The notes under the pieces are model-generated. The model was not told where the DNA came from and did no database searches. It saw nothing but the letters and a program-made list of their open reading frames with translations. 64,000 nucleotides of DNA from Leucocoprinus leucothites (taxonomy: Eukaryota > Basidiomycota > Agaricomycetes > Agaricales > Agaricaceae), in contig JAACJO010000004.1 in the NCBI GenBank assembly GCA_013368445.1, positions 868,001 to 932,000 on the forward strand, given 5' to 3'. Shown here piece after piece: positions 37,739-48,800 of the stretch (positions are counted from its first letter, which is position 1; each line of letters opens with the position of its first letter). The position numbers and the translations under genes are program-made.

Positions 37739-38651
37739 TAAATTGTGTGGGCATTGGTGGGCGTTGTACTGTCAGTGTTAGAGACCGGATCGCTACGCGA
37801 CGACATCCCGACTCGGCAAAATGCGATTTAGTTTACATAACATCTCTATCAAACTCAGGGTTACAAACATGAACCGTTTCATTTTCCTGCATAACTCTCG
37901 ATACGTAGGAGCAAGGCCGACTGCAAGATCACGCATACGAACATCCCATCTTTAAACCATGAGCCACCTAGTCAATATCAGATCTTGATGGTGACCTCGG
38001 CAGACCTCAACGTCTCACTCTTCTTGAAAAGAGTCAAGTACCATCTCAACTCTCAGATTATCTTTGCATCCCGCCCTTGTCCCAAAAGCAACGAAACGAG
38101 CAGGATCGTTGTCATCCTAGACCCGAGCTCAGAACAATCTATATTAAGCCAGATTCCAAGTCATTGTAGAGATTCTGGGCGATAAACCAAGCCTCCAGTT
38201 TGCGGACCCATATTATCAAATAAGGAACTCTAGTTACTTTCATACTGATAATTCTAGACATGGTCCCTGTGAGATCCTCCCAGTGGTGTGTACCTGCTTC
38301 AATCGGAGGTTTTTTATCCGCATTAATCAATGAAAACAGATATCTGGTCTAGCCCGAAATAGTGGTCAAGAGCAACACACAAAGGGAGATCTAGCGACCG
38401 ATATGTGAATGACTTTATTGGTCAAGCTCCCCACGTTTGAAAGACCGGTCTCGTTGTCGGGTTCTAGTGCCCTGTCACCGTTTCATACTGGTGCAAAGGG
38501 CCAGGGCGCCCATGTAGAATTTCCGGGTTCGCAGCGTTCGCTTTTCCAATGGAATGTTAGTGATCTCATTCCACCCAATGATCATCTGCTCCGTCGGTAG
38601 ATAAAAAGGAGAACCTTGCTCCCGCAAACACGACAAATACGCCCCTCCTCC
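37739..38651. other. MT2-MT3 spacer
   Basis: The largest gap inside the array, 913 bp. A TATA-like GATAAAAA at 38600-38607 lies about 45 bp before the MT3 start. No remnant of a further methyltransferase copy was recognised. Confidence 0.35.
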
Positions 38652-39760
38652 ATGACTAAAGGAATTCTACCCCTTGACTCGACACTCTTCAACTTGGACG
38701 ACAAACACCTGAAGTTCTTCAGGTCGCTTACGGGGTTTACTGATGACGAAGTTGTGAAGAAGCATATCATGGCAATTCAAGCAATGGCCTACGAGGTAGG
38801 CTGCTCTGCACTTCTTTTGTCTGAAGATACACAAAGCTTGGTCCTAGCTCTTCCCGTATCCATGTATACGCCACTTCTCATTTGCAAAGTATGACCTACA
38901 TTGTGACCGTCATCAGATCATGTATTGATACTTAAAACATCCTCGTCTAGGTTGCCTATCACCCGGATACCGTATTATGAACGAGCGCTGATGTTATGTC
39001 GAAAGAGTCAAGAGGCAATTTTCCTAGATCTAGGATGTTGCTGTATGCTCTATTGCCTCTCACCGTGTTCATGCACTGATGGAGTGCGCACAAGTTGGCA
39101 GTGATCTAAGAAAAGTCGTGCTCGACGGTTGGCCAGCCTCGAAGGCGATTGGCTCAGACCTTTGTCCGCGTATGTTCTGTGTATTATTCTACAACCTAGT
39201 TTACTTATTTTAAGTCAGAGTTCTGGCAGTGGGGCCATGAGCTGTATCGAACATCACCCTCAACGTTTCCGGCTGGGTTTGTTCCTGGTGACGCATTCAA
39301 TCCCCAGATACTCTCTCTAAACGATCCATTCTATCTACCACCCCCGACCACTCCCAAACCGACAAACCTCAGTTCCCTGACTTCCCTCAATCCTTTAAAA
39401 GGACACGTCTCTGCAATTCATACTTCGCTATTATTTCACCTTTTCGATGAGGAGAAACAGCTAGACCTTGCCCGCCGACTGGCTAGCCTTCTCTCCCCTG
39501 AGGAGGGATCGATGATTTTTGGAGGGCATTACGCACGGCCAAAGCAAGGGGTTCGGACAGAAATCCTTGCGGATGGTATTTTACATACTCAATTTTGGCA
39601 TTCCCCAAGAACGTGGAAACAGGTTTGGGAGGAACAGGTATTCAGGAAAGGAAGTGTAAGGGTAGAGGTGGACTGGACTCTAAGCACAGAATATGTAAAC
39701 ATGGATGGCCCGAAGGACGCGGCACTCTACTATATGACGTGGTGTATTACTAGGCTCTAA
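38652..39760 (+). CDS. SAM-dependent methyltransferase MT3, AusD-like
   Basis: Starts MTKGILPLDSTLFNLDD, closest in layout to MT1. The 41-nt exon gives LFPYPCIRHFSFAK, motif I IFLDLGCCFGSDLRKVV is split by an intron, and the strand-2 region is DGWPASKAIGSDL. These are followed by FWQWGHELYRTSPSTFP, HVSAIHTSLLFHLFDEEKQ and GSMIFGGHYARPKQG, ending WCITRL (group A). All junctions hold phase. The stop is only 63 bp before the first possible MT4 start, so MT3 and MT4 could be co-transcribed or MT4 may depend on signals inside the MT3 3' end. Confidence 0.84.
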
Positions 39761-39823
39761 ATAAATAAATTTTATCATGAGATCATAATTCTATGCATTC
39801 AACCGTGTCTATAGCGAACTTTA

Positions 39824-41058
39824 ATGGATGCCGTCGACCGTGGGAAACAACGATCCTATGTCTGATCCGATGCTCAGGGACAGTTTCCTGAACTCTACCT
39901 TATTCGACTTTGAGAGCCGCCTCATTCCAATGGGACCCAACTCAATTTTTGATAACCAAGAAAGTCGACCGCCTCTTGATGAAAGCTTGTACTTTCTTAA
40001 GCAAACTGAGAGCGATTTTTTCAAACAGCAGACTGGCATTACGGACGATGAGCTGCTGAAGCAGCATATCATCGCTGTGCAAAAGAAGGCTTACGAGGTA
40101 GTGATATTCATGTCCTTCGCTCCAGTGGCGTTACAATATCTGAAAACAAGTCTATGGGTACCTGTGTATTAGGCGATTCGGGTTCCTGAGGTAAGTTCCC
40201 GTACCTTCAAATGTACCTTATTACTACCAATCCCTCTCGCGATAGAATGAAGATCTCCCTCCAGAATGTCCACGAGAGTGTCCTGTTACTAGCAGGAGAA
40301 CGTCCAGAGGCAATTTTCCTTGATATAGGCTGTTGTTGTATGCTCCCCATCCTAGACGACTTCCACCGGTGCTGACGAAAAGCCAAGTTGGGAACGACTT
40401 GCGCAAAGTTGTTTCGGACGGCTGGCCCGCCAATCGTGCAGTTGCCTTTGATCTTCATAAAGGTGAATTATTCGACCAGGGCATCTCCCTTCTTGTACAT
40501 TACTCATTCTGCTTGCGAGGCTTTTGGGATTATGGACATGAACTCTTCCGGTCGACCCCAGAGACTTTTCCGGCAGCCTTTATTGCGGGAGATGTTTTCG
40601 ATGCGGAAACACTACCTCCCCGAGAGCCATTTTACGTCGAAACGCCACCTCCTGACCCTCGGCCTGCAGAGCTCGCTCGGCTGAAGTCCCTTAGCCCGCT
40701 GCAGGGACATGTAACAGTAATTCACGCCTCTTCTTTCTTTCATCTCTTCGACGAAAATAAACAGTTGGAGCTGGCCCGGAAAGTAGCCACTCTCCTTTCT
40801 CCGGACCCAGGGTCGCTGATATTTGGAGCACATAACGGAGTGCCAGTAAAGGGTTACAGGCCAGACCCGCTCAATGTACCGGGATATAATCAATTTTGTC
40901 ATTCACCGGAATCGTGGCGGAATCTTTGGGATGGCCAGGTTTTCAGGAAAGATAGTGTGCGCGTCGAAGCTGAACTGGTAGAGGATCAAAGGAAGGATCT
41001 AGTGGCACCCGATGGGGTCATTTACTACGTTATGAAGTGGTCTGTTACCAGAATCTAA
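39824..41058 (+). CDS. SAM-dependent methyltransferase MT4, apparently frameshifted
   Basis: Fourth copy. The N-terminus before the family cap is about 40 residues longer than in its relatives if the first ATG (39824/39828) is used; a later ATG near MGPNSIFDNQES gives a more usual length. The cap FKQQTGITDDELLKQH is intact and exon 1 ends at 40097. The following small exon (40151-40190) is 40 nt, against 41 nt in all six relatives. It still spells YLCIRRFGFLR in the frame that joins the next exon, but not in the frame of exon 1, where it hits a stop. Downstream sequence is intact: IFLDIGCCVG/FG, DGWPANRAVAFDL, GFWDYGHELFRSTPETFP, HVTVIHASSFFHLF, IFGAHNG, ending WSVTRI (group B). Either a recent one-base deletion, unusual splicing, or a sequence error. 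Confidence 0.7.
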
Positions 41059-41429
41059 CAGGTGCGTAGTTAGGGCCCTTAGTGTGCTAGTTGTCAATCG
41101 GGCTGTGATACTTGGGTGTTATGATAAACATATAGAAATCATCTGAATCATACCTCCATTCGGGTTTGATATATACTGATCACTAGTTGAGAGAGCCTAC
41201 AGGTCGGAAGCGTAACCGAAAGAAGTGGTTAGAAACTGCTTCTAAATAATAATAGAAGCTCAGAACAGACACTGCCATTGTTATCCCAAACTGCAAGGGG
41301 TTGGAATTGGGTGGGTAATGTGAGTCATCACAACAAGTCGGGTCAGCGATATGCCATCCTTACGGCACCAGCTGAGGGTTAAATAGCGAACAACCCATGT
41401 CCTCTCACCCATTACATTGCATCGAAACG
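41059..41429. promoter_or_regulatory. MT4-MT5 spacer
   Basis: 371 bp with a TATA-like TTAAATA at 41379-41385, about 45 bp upstream of the chosen MT5 start. Nothing else was recognised. Confidence 0.35.
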
Positions 41430-42585
41430 ATGGCCTCCTCGCTACCGGTCATTGACTTGGAGAAGATACCTCCTCTTGATCCAGGACTCCTGAAACTCAA
41501 TCAGGCTGAAGCTGCTTTTTTCAAGGCATCAACGGGCATTCAGGACGACGATGAATTGAAGAACCATATCATCGATGTTCAAACGAAAGCATACAAGGTT
41601 TGTAGTAGAGCCAGTTCTGACTCGGATCACCTATCACTTCCCATTTCAGGCTGATGCCTCTTCTAGGTTTATTTTTATCCATGCATTCGCCTCTTTAACT
41701 TCACAAAGTACGCCCTCATTTCAAAGATAGACCATGGCTGATAGCTCAAACTTGACTTGATAACTGTCAAGGCTTAAAATATCTGGCCTACCTGCATATG
41801 GTGATGTCACTCAGCTCAGAATAAATTACCCAGATGCGATACTGCTCGACGCCGGATGCTGCTGTGAGCCTCAGTACCTATCATTCTATGCTTAGGGCGG
41901 CTGACTTCGTTCCCTCAAGTCGGAAATGATCTAAGGAAAGCTGTTCTGGATGGCTGGCCTGTGGGAAACGTGATTGGAACAGACCTTGAACCCAGTGAGT
42001 TGATAATGACCGAGCGATACCTCTGATACTTGGTGCACTAATGTTAATTCCGCAGTTTTCTGGAAATATGGCCATGAACTCTTCAAGTCCACCCCAGATA
42101 CATTCCCAGCTGGATTCGTTGCAGGAGATATCTTCAAAGACGAAGTGCTCAACCCTTGCGAGCCTTTCTATGCGGAGCCTTCGACGGGTCGGCCAACAAG
42201 CCTCAAAGACCTCCAGTCCCTCACCCCACTCCAAGGCCACGTTTCGGCAATTCATGCGTCTTCGCTCTTCCACCTCTTTGATGAAGAAAATCAAGCGACC
42301 TTAGCAAGACGCCTGGCGACCTTGCTTTCGCCTCGGCCTGGTTCAGTTATTTTCGGCAGTCATGGCGGCCTTCCAGAGAGGGGAAAGTACGAATTCCCTA
42401 ATTTACCCTCGATGTTCTGTCACGGTCCCGAGAGCTGGAAAGCTTTATGGGACGGACAGGTGTTCAAGCAGGGGACTGTTCGTGTCGAGGTCAACCTCCA
42501 AGCGGTTGAGAAATCTGGTTTACACGTGTTCAAGGCTGAAGATACAAAGGCCTATTTGTTGCTTTGGTCAGTGACGAGGTTGTAG
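41430..42585 (+). CDS. SAM-dependent methyltransferase MT5, AusD-like
   Basis: The start at 41430 (MASSLPVIDLEKIPPLD) was preferred over an in-frame ATG at 41397 because it gives an N-terminus of family length. The 41-nt exon reads VYFYPCIRLFNFTK. The third exon (LKISGLPAYGDVTQL) leads to motif I ILLDAGCCFGNDLRKAV, where Ala replaces the Leu/Met/Ile seen in MT1-MT4. It then has DGWPVGNVIGTDL, FWKYGHELFKSTPDTFP, HVSAIHASSLFHLFDEENQ and GSVIFGSHGGLPERG, and ends WSVTRL (group B). All junctions hold phase, so the gene appears intact. Confidence 0.84.
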
Positions 42586-42925
42586 AGAAAGCTGAAACCG
42601 GCTTGTATTAGTACTGATTTGTGTGTTTTGCTACCCGGGCCATTAAAAGATTAGAATAAACTTTTAGTATAACCTGGACCTGCGCTCAGTCTATTATCTC
42701 CAACTTTCAAATGTACTTGATTGAACCGTCACATTCCTGACCGACTTTCCAATTTTACAACAGGGCATTTGTAAGGTAATCTTGATTTGCTTGATACGGA
42801 AGCACAACCGATTGTCAATAAGTACATAAATAGCTCTCGGGGTCTATATATATAGATGCCAGTGCTCGGCCTACACTCCTATACCTCAGTCCCTACTTCC
42901 CACCTTATTATCAGCCTTAGTATCA
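42586..42925. promoter_or_regulatory. MT5-MT6 spacer
   Basis: 340 bp. An alternating TATATATATA tract at 42845-42854, about 72 bp before the MT6 start, is the clearest TATA element in the array. Confidence 0.45.
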
Positions 42926-44047
42926 ATGGTGGCGACCGATGTGATCACGTTTCCAGAAAGACCGCATGATCCAGACCTCTTGAATTTAGACGTACAAGAA
43001 ACACATTTCTTCAAATCTTTGACGGGTATACAGGATGATGAGGAGTTGAAGCAGCATATAATCAAGGTTCAAAAGAAAGCTTATCAGGTGTGTCAGGAAC
43101 CTGGAAAACCATATAGCAGTAATAAAACTTTCAAGACCTATCCCTATCCTTGTATTGCAATCTTCGCCTTCACTTCGTGCGTATTCTCAAATGATTTAAG
43201 TAAAGCTGTAGGTTCAAAATCACGGGGATATCCAGGTTGAGGAGCTCGAGGCTTCCGGGCTACAATCAGGCGCTGGAGCTTTCTCGTACACGGTCGGATC
43301 CAATATTTCTTGACCTGGGTTGTTGCTGTACGTTGTTTCTCCAAGCAGATGAAAGAGAGCCTACGCTAAGTGGATTGCAGTTGGCAATATCTTGCGAAAA
43401 GCTGTAGTTGATGGGTGGCCTGTTGAGGGTGCAATCGGTTCTGACCTGCACAGAGGTAAACTTGGCCCTTAGACGATCGATCATCTGGACCAACTAACGT
43501 TTGAGTTTGTCCCGCAGGATTGTGGGAATATGGTCACGAGCTATTCAAGTCGAGCCCGGAGATGTTCCCGGCTGGCTTCGTGGCTGGAGATGCTTTGAGT
43601 TCTGCCTTGATTGAACCAAAAGAACCGTTTTATTCTCCACCTCAGACTCCTCGACCTGCGGATCTACGAGCTCTGGCTTCACTTACTCCCCTGCAGGGAC
43701 ACGTCTCTGCCATCAATGCCTCTTTGTTCTTCCATCTCTTCAATGAAGAGCAACAGCTCTTCTTGGCTAAACAGGTAGCCACCCTCTTGTCGACGGAATC
43801 TGGATCTGTTATTTTTGGTGTCCACAGTGGACAAGCCGAGAAAGGCGCGAACACAGAGGTGATGGTGACTCAGGGTGGACATATGTTCTCCCACTCTCCT
43901 GGGTCCTGGAAAAATCTGTGGGAGTGTCAAGTTTTTAAGCCGGGTTCTGTGAAGGTTGAAGCAGAGCTGGCTCATCGGCCCCGCCCTCTGTCTTATGGAG
44001 CGGGGCTCATTTCTAATTGGTTGGTCTGGTCTGTCACTCGTCTATGA
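42926..44047 (+). CDS. SAM-dependent methyltransferase MT6, AusD-like
   Basis: Starts MVATDVITFPERPHDPD. The 41-nt exon reads TYPYPCIAIFAFTS: the Arg of the YPCIR element, kept in the other copies as Arg, is Ala here. Motif I is IFLDLGCCFGNILRKAV, with Ile replacing the Asp/Ser-Leu pair after GN/GS in most relatives. It continues DGWPVEGAIGSDL, GLWEYGHELFKSSPEMFP, HVSAINASLFFHLFNEEQQ and GSVIFGVHSGQAEKG, and ends WSVTRL (group B). Junctions hold phase. Loss of the Arg and of the acid after motif I may alter cofactor or substrate binding. Confidence 0.83.
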
Positions 44048-44221
44048 TAATGAATCAATGAATCATTAATCGCACGGGCTATTTATGTTTCTTGTGATTT
44101 TTTAAAGATTCTCTCCCCGGTTATCATGGATATGAGTCATGCGAGTACGTAGTTGCATGGTCCATTCTATTCTTACGTGAAGGGATCGAGATGAGCACCA
44201 CTCAGCATTGCTACAATCAGC

Positions 44222-44228
44222 TATATAA
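44222..44228 (+). promoter_or_regulatory. TATA box of MT7
   Basis: TATATAA located 37 bp before the MT7 start codon. Confidence 0.5.
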
Positions 44229-44264
44229 GTATAGAAGAATCGGGGCTTAATTCAAAGCTTAACT

Positions 44265-45389
44265 ATGACCATGTCTCCCAACAAAGTGGCCAGAGACTTT
44301 GTCGTCTTACCCTTCGACCCAAGCTTCCTCGAACTTCGAGATGAAGAGACTGAGTTCCTTAAAAGTTGGACAGGGATAACAAACGAGGAAGAACTGCGAA
44401 CACATATAGTCGACGTGTCGGCTAAAGCATATGAAGTGAGAGGATATCCTGTAAGGTTGTAATAGCCCTGACCTACGTCTTTATCATTTTGCTCAGACAT
44501 TTCCCTACCCATGCATCCGAGGGTTTGCCTTCACGAAGTAACCGTCTCGCATCTGTTCCTCTGGTCAACGCTCTCAGTTCGTGGTTCTAGGCTGAAGATT
44601 TCTCGGCTACCGGTCTATCCAAAGCTACTCAAGCTTGTGCAGGATCAACCTAGTGCAATCTTACTTGACGCTGCCTGTTGCTGTAAGCCTGAAAATCACT
44701 GTTAAAATTACACGGTTAATCGGCTTGATTAGTTGGGAATGACCTCAGGAAAGCGGTTCTTGACGGCTGGCCTGTGGAAAATGCCATTGGATTCGACTTG
44801 GAACCCTGTGAGCACAGTTGGGGAGACTAATGTACATCTCTGACTTGGATTAGTATTTTGGCAGTATGGACATGAATTATTCAAATCAACGCCACAATCC
44901 TTTCCTGCTGGCTTCGTGGCAGGGAATGCCTTCGAACCGCACATCATAGAGCCTCGAGAGCAGCCATTTTATGAAGCACCCATTACACCTCGCCCACAGA
45001 ATCTACAAGAGCTCAAGTCTCTGATGCCACTTCAAGGTCACATATCTGCTATTCATGCATCCTCCTTTTTCCATATCTTCAGCGAGGAAAAGCAGATTCA
45101 ACTGGCTCGGCGCCTCGCTTCACTTCTTTCACCCGAACCCGGATCCATGATATTTGGGTGTCACCGTGGGTTGAAAGTCAAGGCAGTTACTTCGGATCTA
45201 CTGGGTTTCGAGATGACATGCTATAGCCCAGAGACATGGCGAGATCTTTGGGATGGGGTGATCTTTAGAAAGGGAACGGTCGATGTCCGTGCGGAGCTGA
45301 GAGATGCGAATAGGGAAGATGTCAGCCTCGACGATGGCGGGAAAATTTATTTCTTAGATTGGTCCGTAACTAGGTTGCGTGCCGATTGA
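44265..45389 (+). CDS. SAM-dependent methyltransferase MT7, AusD-like
   Basis: Last array member, starting MTMSPNKVARDFV; a second ATG lies two codons later. The 41-nt exon reads TFPYPCIRGFAFTK. Motif I is ILLDAACCFGNDLRKAV: the first glycine of the family's LDxGCCFG is Ala, a position that normally contacts SAM. Downstream are DGWPVENAIGFDL, FWQYGHELFKSTPQSFP, HISAIHASSFFHIFSEEKQ and GSMIFGCHRGLKVK. The end is WSVTRLRAD, three residues longer than in the other copies (group B). All introns join in phase, so the coding frame is open; whether the enzyme still binds SAM is open. Confidence 0.83.
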
Positions 45390-45832
45390 CGGCAGAACAG
45401 GGACAACATAGAGAACCCCGGAAGGAACTTTGTATTCGATCCACTTATTTACTAAGTAAAAAAAGGTTTTGATGAGCTCCCCTCACATTGTCTTAGAAAT
45501 CCGGCTTACTCAAATTCGAAGATAAGAAATCAAAAATTTCAAGGGGTTGACGGGGGTAAAAAAAGACACAGAACCAATAGAATATACTACCCAGCTTATG
45601 AGGTCATTGATGGGTTTGCTTCTGCATTCTCAAAAACGGTGGATTTTCTTATTCTCTGGATTGGTGTGACTAGGTTGCATGTTGATGAGTAGTAGCACAA
45701 GTGTGATAGGGACATAACCAATGGGAAAAACAAAAGCTAGATCGTGATGTATGTAGTTGAAATCCATCGTGCAACATAAATGACCTCGTGAATCCCGTGA
45801 AAAGTCGTACCAAGGCATAGGATAGAATCGTA
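45390..45832. other. Convergent spacer after MT7
   Basis: 443 bp between the 3' ends of MT7 and YVC1, with short A-runs. No gene was recognised. Confidence 0.3.
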
Positions 45833-48800
45833 TCAAAGTTTGTCGTTCCTCATGCCTCTCGTCAACATAAGAAGCAAGCTCTCAATCCTGTTTTGACGCT
45901 CCTACATATACAGAAAAACCCCATGAGACCTCCAGCCACCACTGAAAGGGATCGAACACTCACCTGAATCTCCTTCATCTCTTCCTTGAGCTTGTTGACC
46001 GGAAGTCCCTTAACTTCCGCAAGAAGCGCCTCAACCTTCTTCACATTCAAACTCGTTTCATTACTAGCAGCAATGACCGACTGCTCAGCCGCACTGGGGA
46101 CGAAACTATTCCTAGGGTTGAAAAGCCTCGCAAGAGGGCTCATAAACCCTGAACTCCCATTACTTCCACCACTTAGGCTCGTCGTGATACGGGGCGGGAA
46201 AGCTTCCTCTCCTTCAACTACTGTAGACCCAGTAAGCGTAGACCCATACCCCTCTGGAGTGAGCTTCTGGTCTCCAGCGGCTGTGCTAGGGACATGCGCT
46301 GAGACCATACGAGAGTGGGGAATACCGAGGCGCCTTGGAGCAGAAGTGGACCATGCAGAAGTAGTACGTAACCGGCGCCTGCTGGTGGTACCCACAGCAC
46401 TTGGAGGTTGGGAGAACTGAGCTTCAGCACCAGTTCCAGCAGCTTGGATTAAATCACCAGCGACAGACTGTTCACGTGAATGAAGTCGACTGCCAAAGAG
46501 ACGTCCCTCTTCGTCTTCAAAGTCTGCAAAAATGTCGTATTCTTCGTCCATCTCAATGTCAAGAATCGCATCGTAGATGTCGTTATGCGATGACCCGAGT
46601 AAAGCTTCCAACAACGGCACATTCTTGATATGCCGAGGAAGATTCTGGAAAATGGAAGGAGCAGCATCTTTGCTCGATGGACGAATTTTCTGGGTAGCTT
46701 TGAAATATCTCTCGTATAGAGCGATGACGATCAGCTGAGGGAGCGAGGTGAGTTTGATGAGCAACACGTTGACCGTGTGCAGAGCTCTCGGAGAAAGGAT
46801 CCAGCTGGCAGGCTTGAGGATTGCGAAAGCCAAGATATTGAACGGTGGCTGGTACGAGAAAAGAGCCTCATTCTTGACGCTGATAAGAGTGCCACCATCA
46901 AATTTCATTATGACTTTCGGTATAAGTGAGAAACGTGACGTACCCTTCAATTGTCGATATCGCAAACTGGAACAAGTACTGTAACAATCCAAAAATAGAA
47001 TGTCAGTTAAAAATAATACAAGGCGGGCGTGACCCTTGGCGAAAGAGTTGACGCGCCTCTTGGGGTGCATTGGAACCGATCCTAGCAACAGTGTTGGACA
47101 AGATGGAAATCAGAACTGTGAGAAACGAAGCATGTGGTGTTAGCAAACAGGAAAGGAACGAGGTTCTAAACCAAAAGCGTAGAAAAGGAACAAGGCGGAT
47201 GCGATCTCCACGCTAAAACCTCCACCCCCTTGGAGAGGAGCGCCCAAACAAAACACGTTTTTGATGAGGCACGGAGCATTATACTCAACTTGTTACGAGC
47301 AGCGTGTTTGAAAACACCGCGAAAATGGTCACGATTAGAGGACCGAAGACTGGATGGAAGCTGTCGGCTTGGGTGAAGACGACATAGCTGTTCCCGAGCC
47401 AGATTTGCATACAATACCACGCAATGGAACCAATAGTCCAGGGTTGGCTATGCATGATCGATCGGTCTCGAGCTGTTAATTAAGGGTCGGTTGTCAGAGT
47501 GACATGTTCTTCGAGTGCAAGGACAAGTTGATGTGATACCTAACATCCATAAAGTGAACAAGAGTCCTGAGAAACAAATCATGACGGTGCCAATGAATAT
47601 CACGAATTGCACGATCATGGCTTGAAGCGACCTATTTCCCAGTCGGATATGAAGTTTTGCTGATCAGACCTTGTCCGAGTACACGACTTACAAGATGATA
47701 ACATGATTGGCTACTGCGAAGAACACCAGCCTGCGCCGATCAAAACGAGGTCAGGGTGTGGACACATGGGAGGAGATGCATATACCCACCTTGGGAAGAG
47801 TATACAACCGCCACAGGCCAGGATGTCAAATGCCACGCCTGAGATCTCTACTGTTGCCGAAATAGAGTCGGATGAAAAGCCGTTTTTGATACAAGAGCAT
47901 ATACTAACCATCGTCATTGCGCAGTCCTTTGATTCTTAGCACGAAGTAGACAAGGAAGATAGCCATGAAGGAAAGATCGAATGCATTCCACATCTAGATT
48001 GACGCCGTCGTTAGTTTGGCGCTTAGGGCACGGGAAAACCATACTGACGTTGGCGATATAGACTACGGTCGACAGTTAGCATTGAAAGCATAGAAGTCAC
48101 GGAAAAACGTGCTATGCTAGACTCACTGTACCATCCGTGCTCTTTAGCGGCGGTATACTCCTCCAAGAGGTGAGCGACGGCAATGACCATGAATATTACC
48201 TCCCAGAACGTAAGCAAAGCTTTATCGCGATCTATGAAAGTCGATGGGTATAGCGCTTCTATGCGGAAATGTAAACGCACTTACTTGCCAGGCATAGAAC
48301 AAAGGTAGTGAGGAGAATCGTAAAATTCAAGAATTCGAGTATCGCCCCATACCGCGGTACTCGGAGTCTAGTCAGGGGGATCAGCTATGCATTATAGTAA
48401 CTAGATCAGAACAAGAAACATATACCTGTAGTGGTTTAAGAATGGGGCCTTGTGAACGTCGTAAATCTGGATGGCTCGTGGCTTGTAGTTGTCGGCAAGA
48501 ATAGACCGGGTCGAAAGTAGAGAGAACACCACATTCCCAGAGTATATGTCGTTAACTACATTCTGAGTTACTGGAGTGGCCAGAAAAGCTTTCGACCTTG
48601 TGGATATAGCCATCTGTGGGATCTTTATGAGCTTGAGAAATGCGCTTCAGGGACCCACTGACCTCAAGCGCAGTTTGAGCAGTCTCAAGATCGTGCTTTG
48701 AGATCAAACACTTGACTTCATCAACAACGGCTTGGGAAGCCCCGGCGAGAGGACTCCAGGCCGTCGTTAAGACCGCCACGAGCTGCATGTAGCTTGAAGC

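Noticed and set aside
40172..40190. Alternative reading AIRVPE for the small exon of MT4
   Set aside because: It uses the acceptor at tgtattag and joins exon 1 in frame, but then exon 3 is read in the wrong frame. The YLCIRRFGFLR frame matches the family and exon 3.
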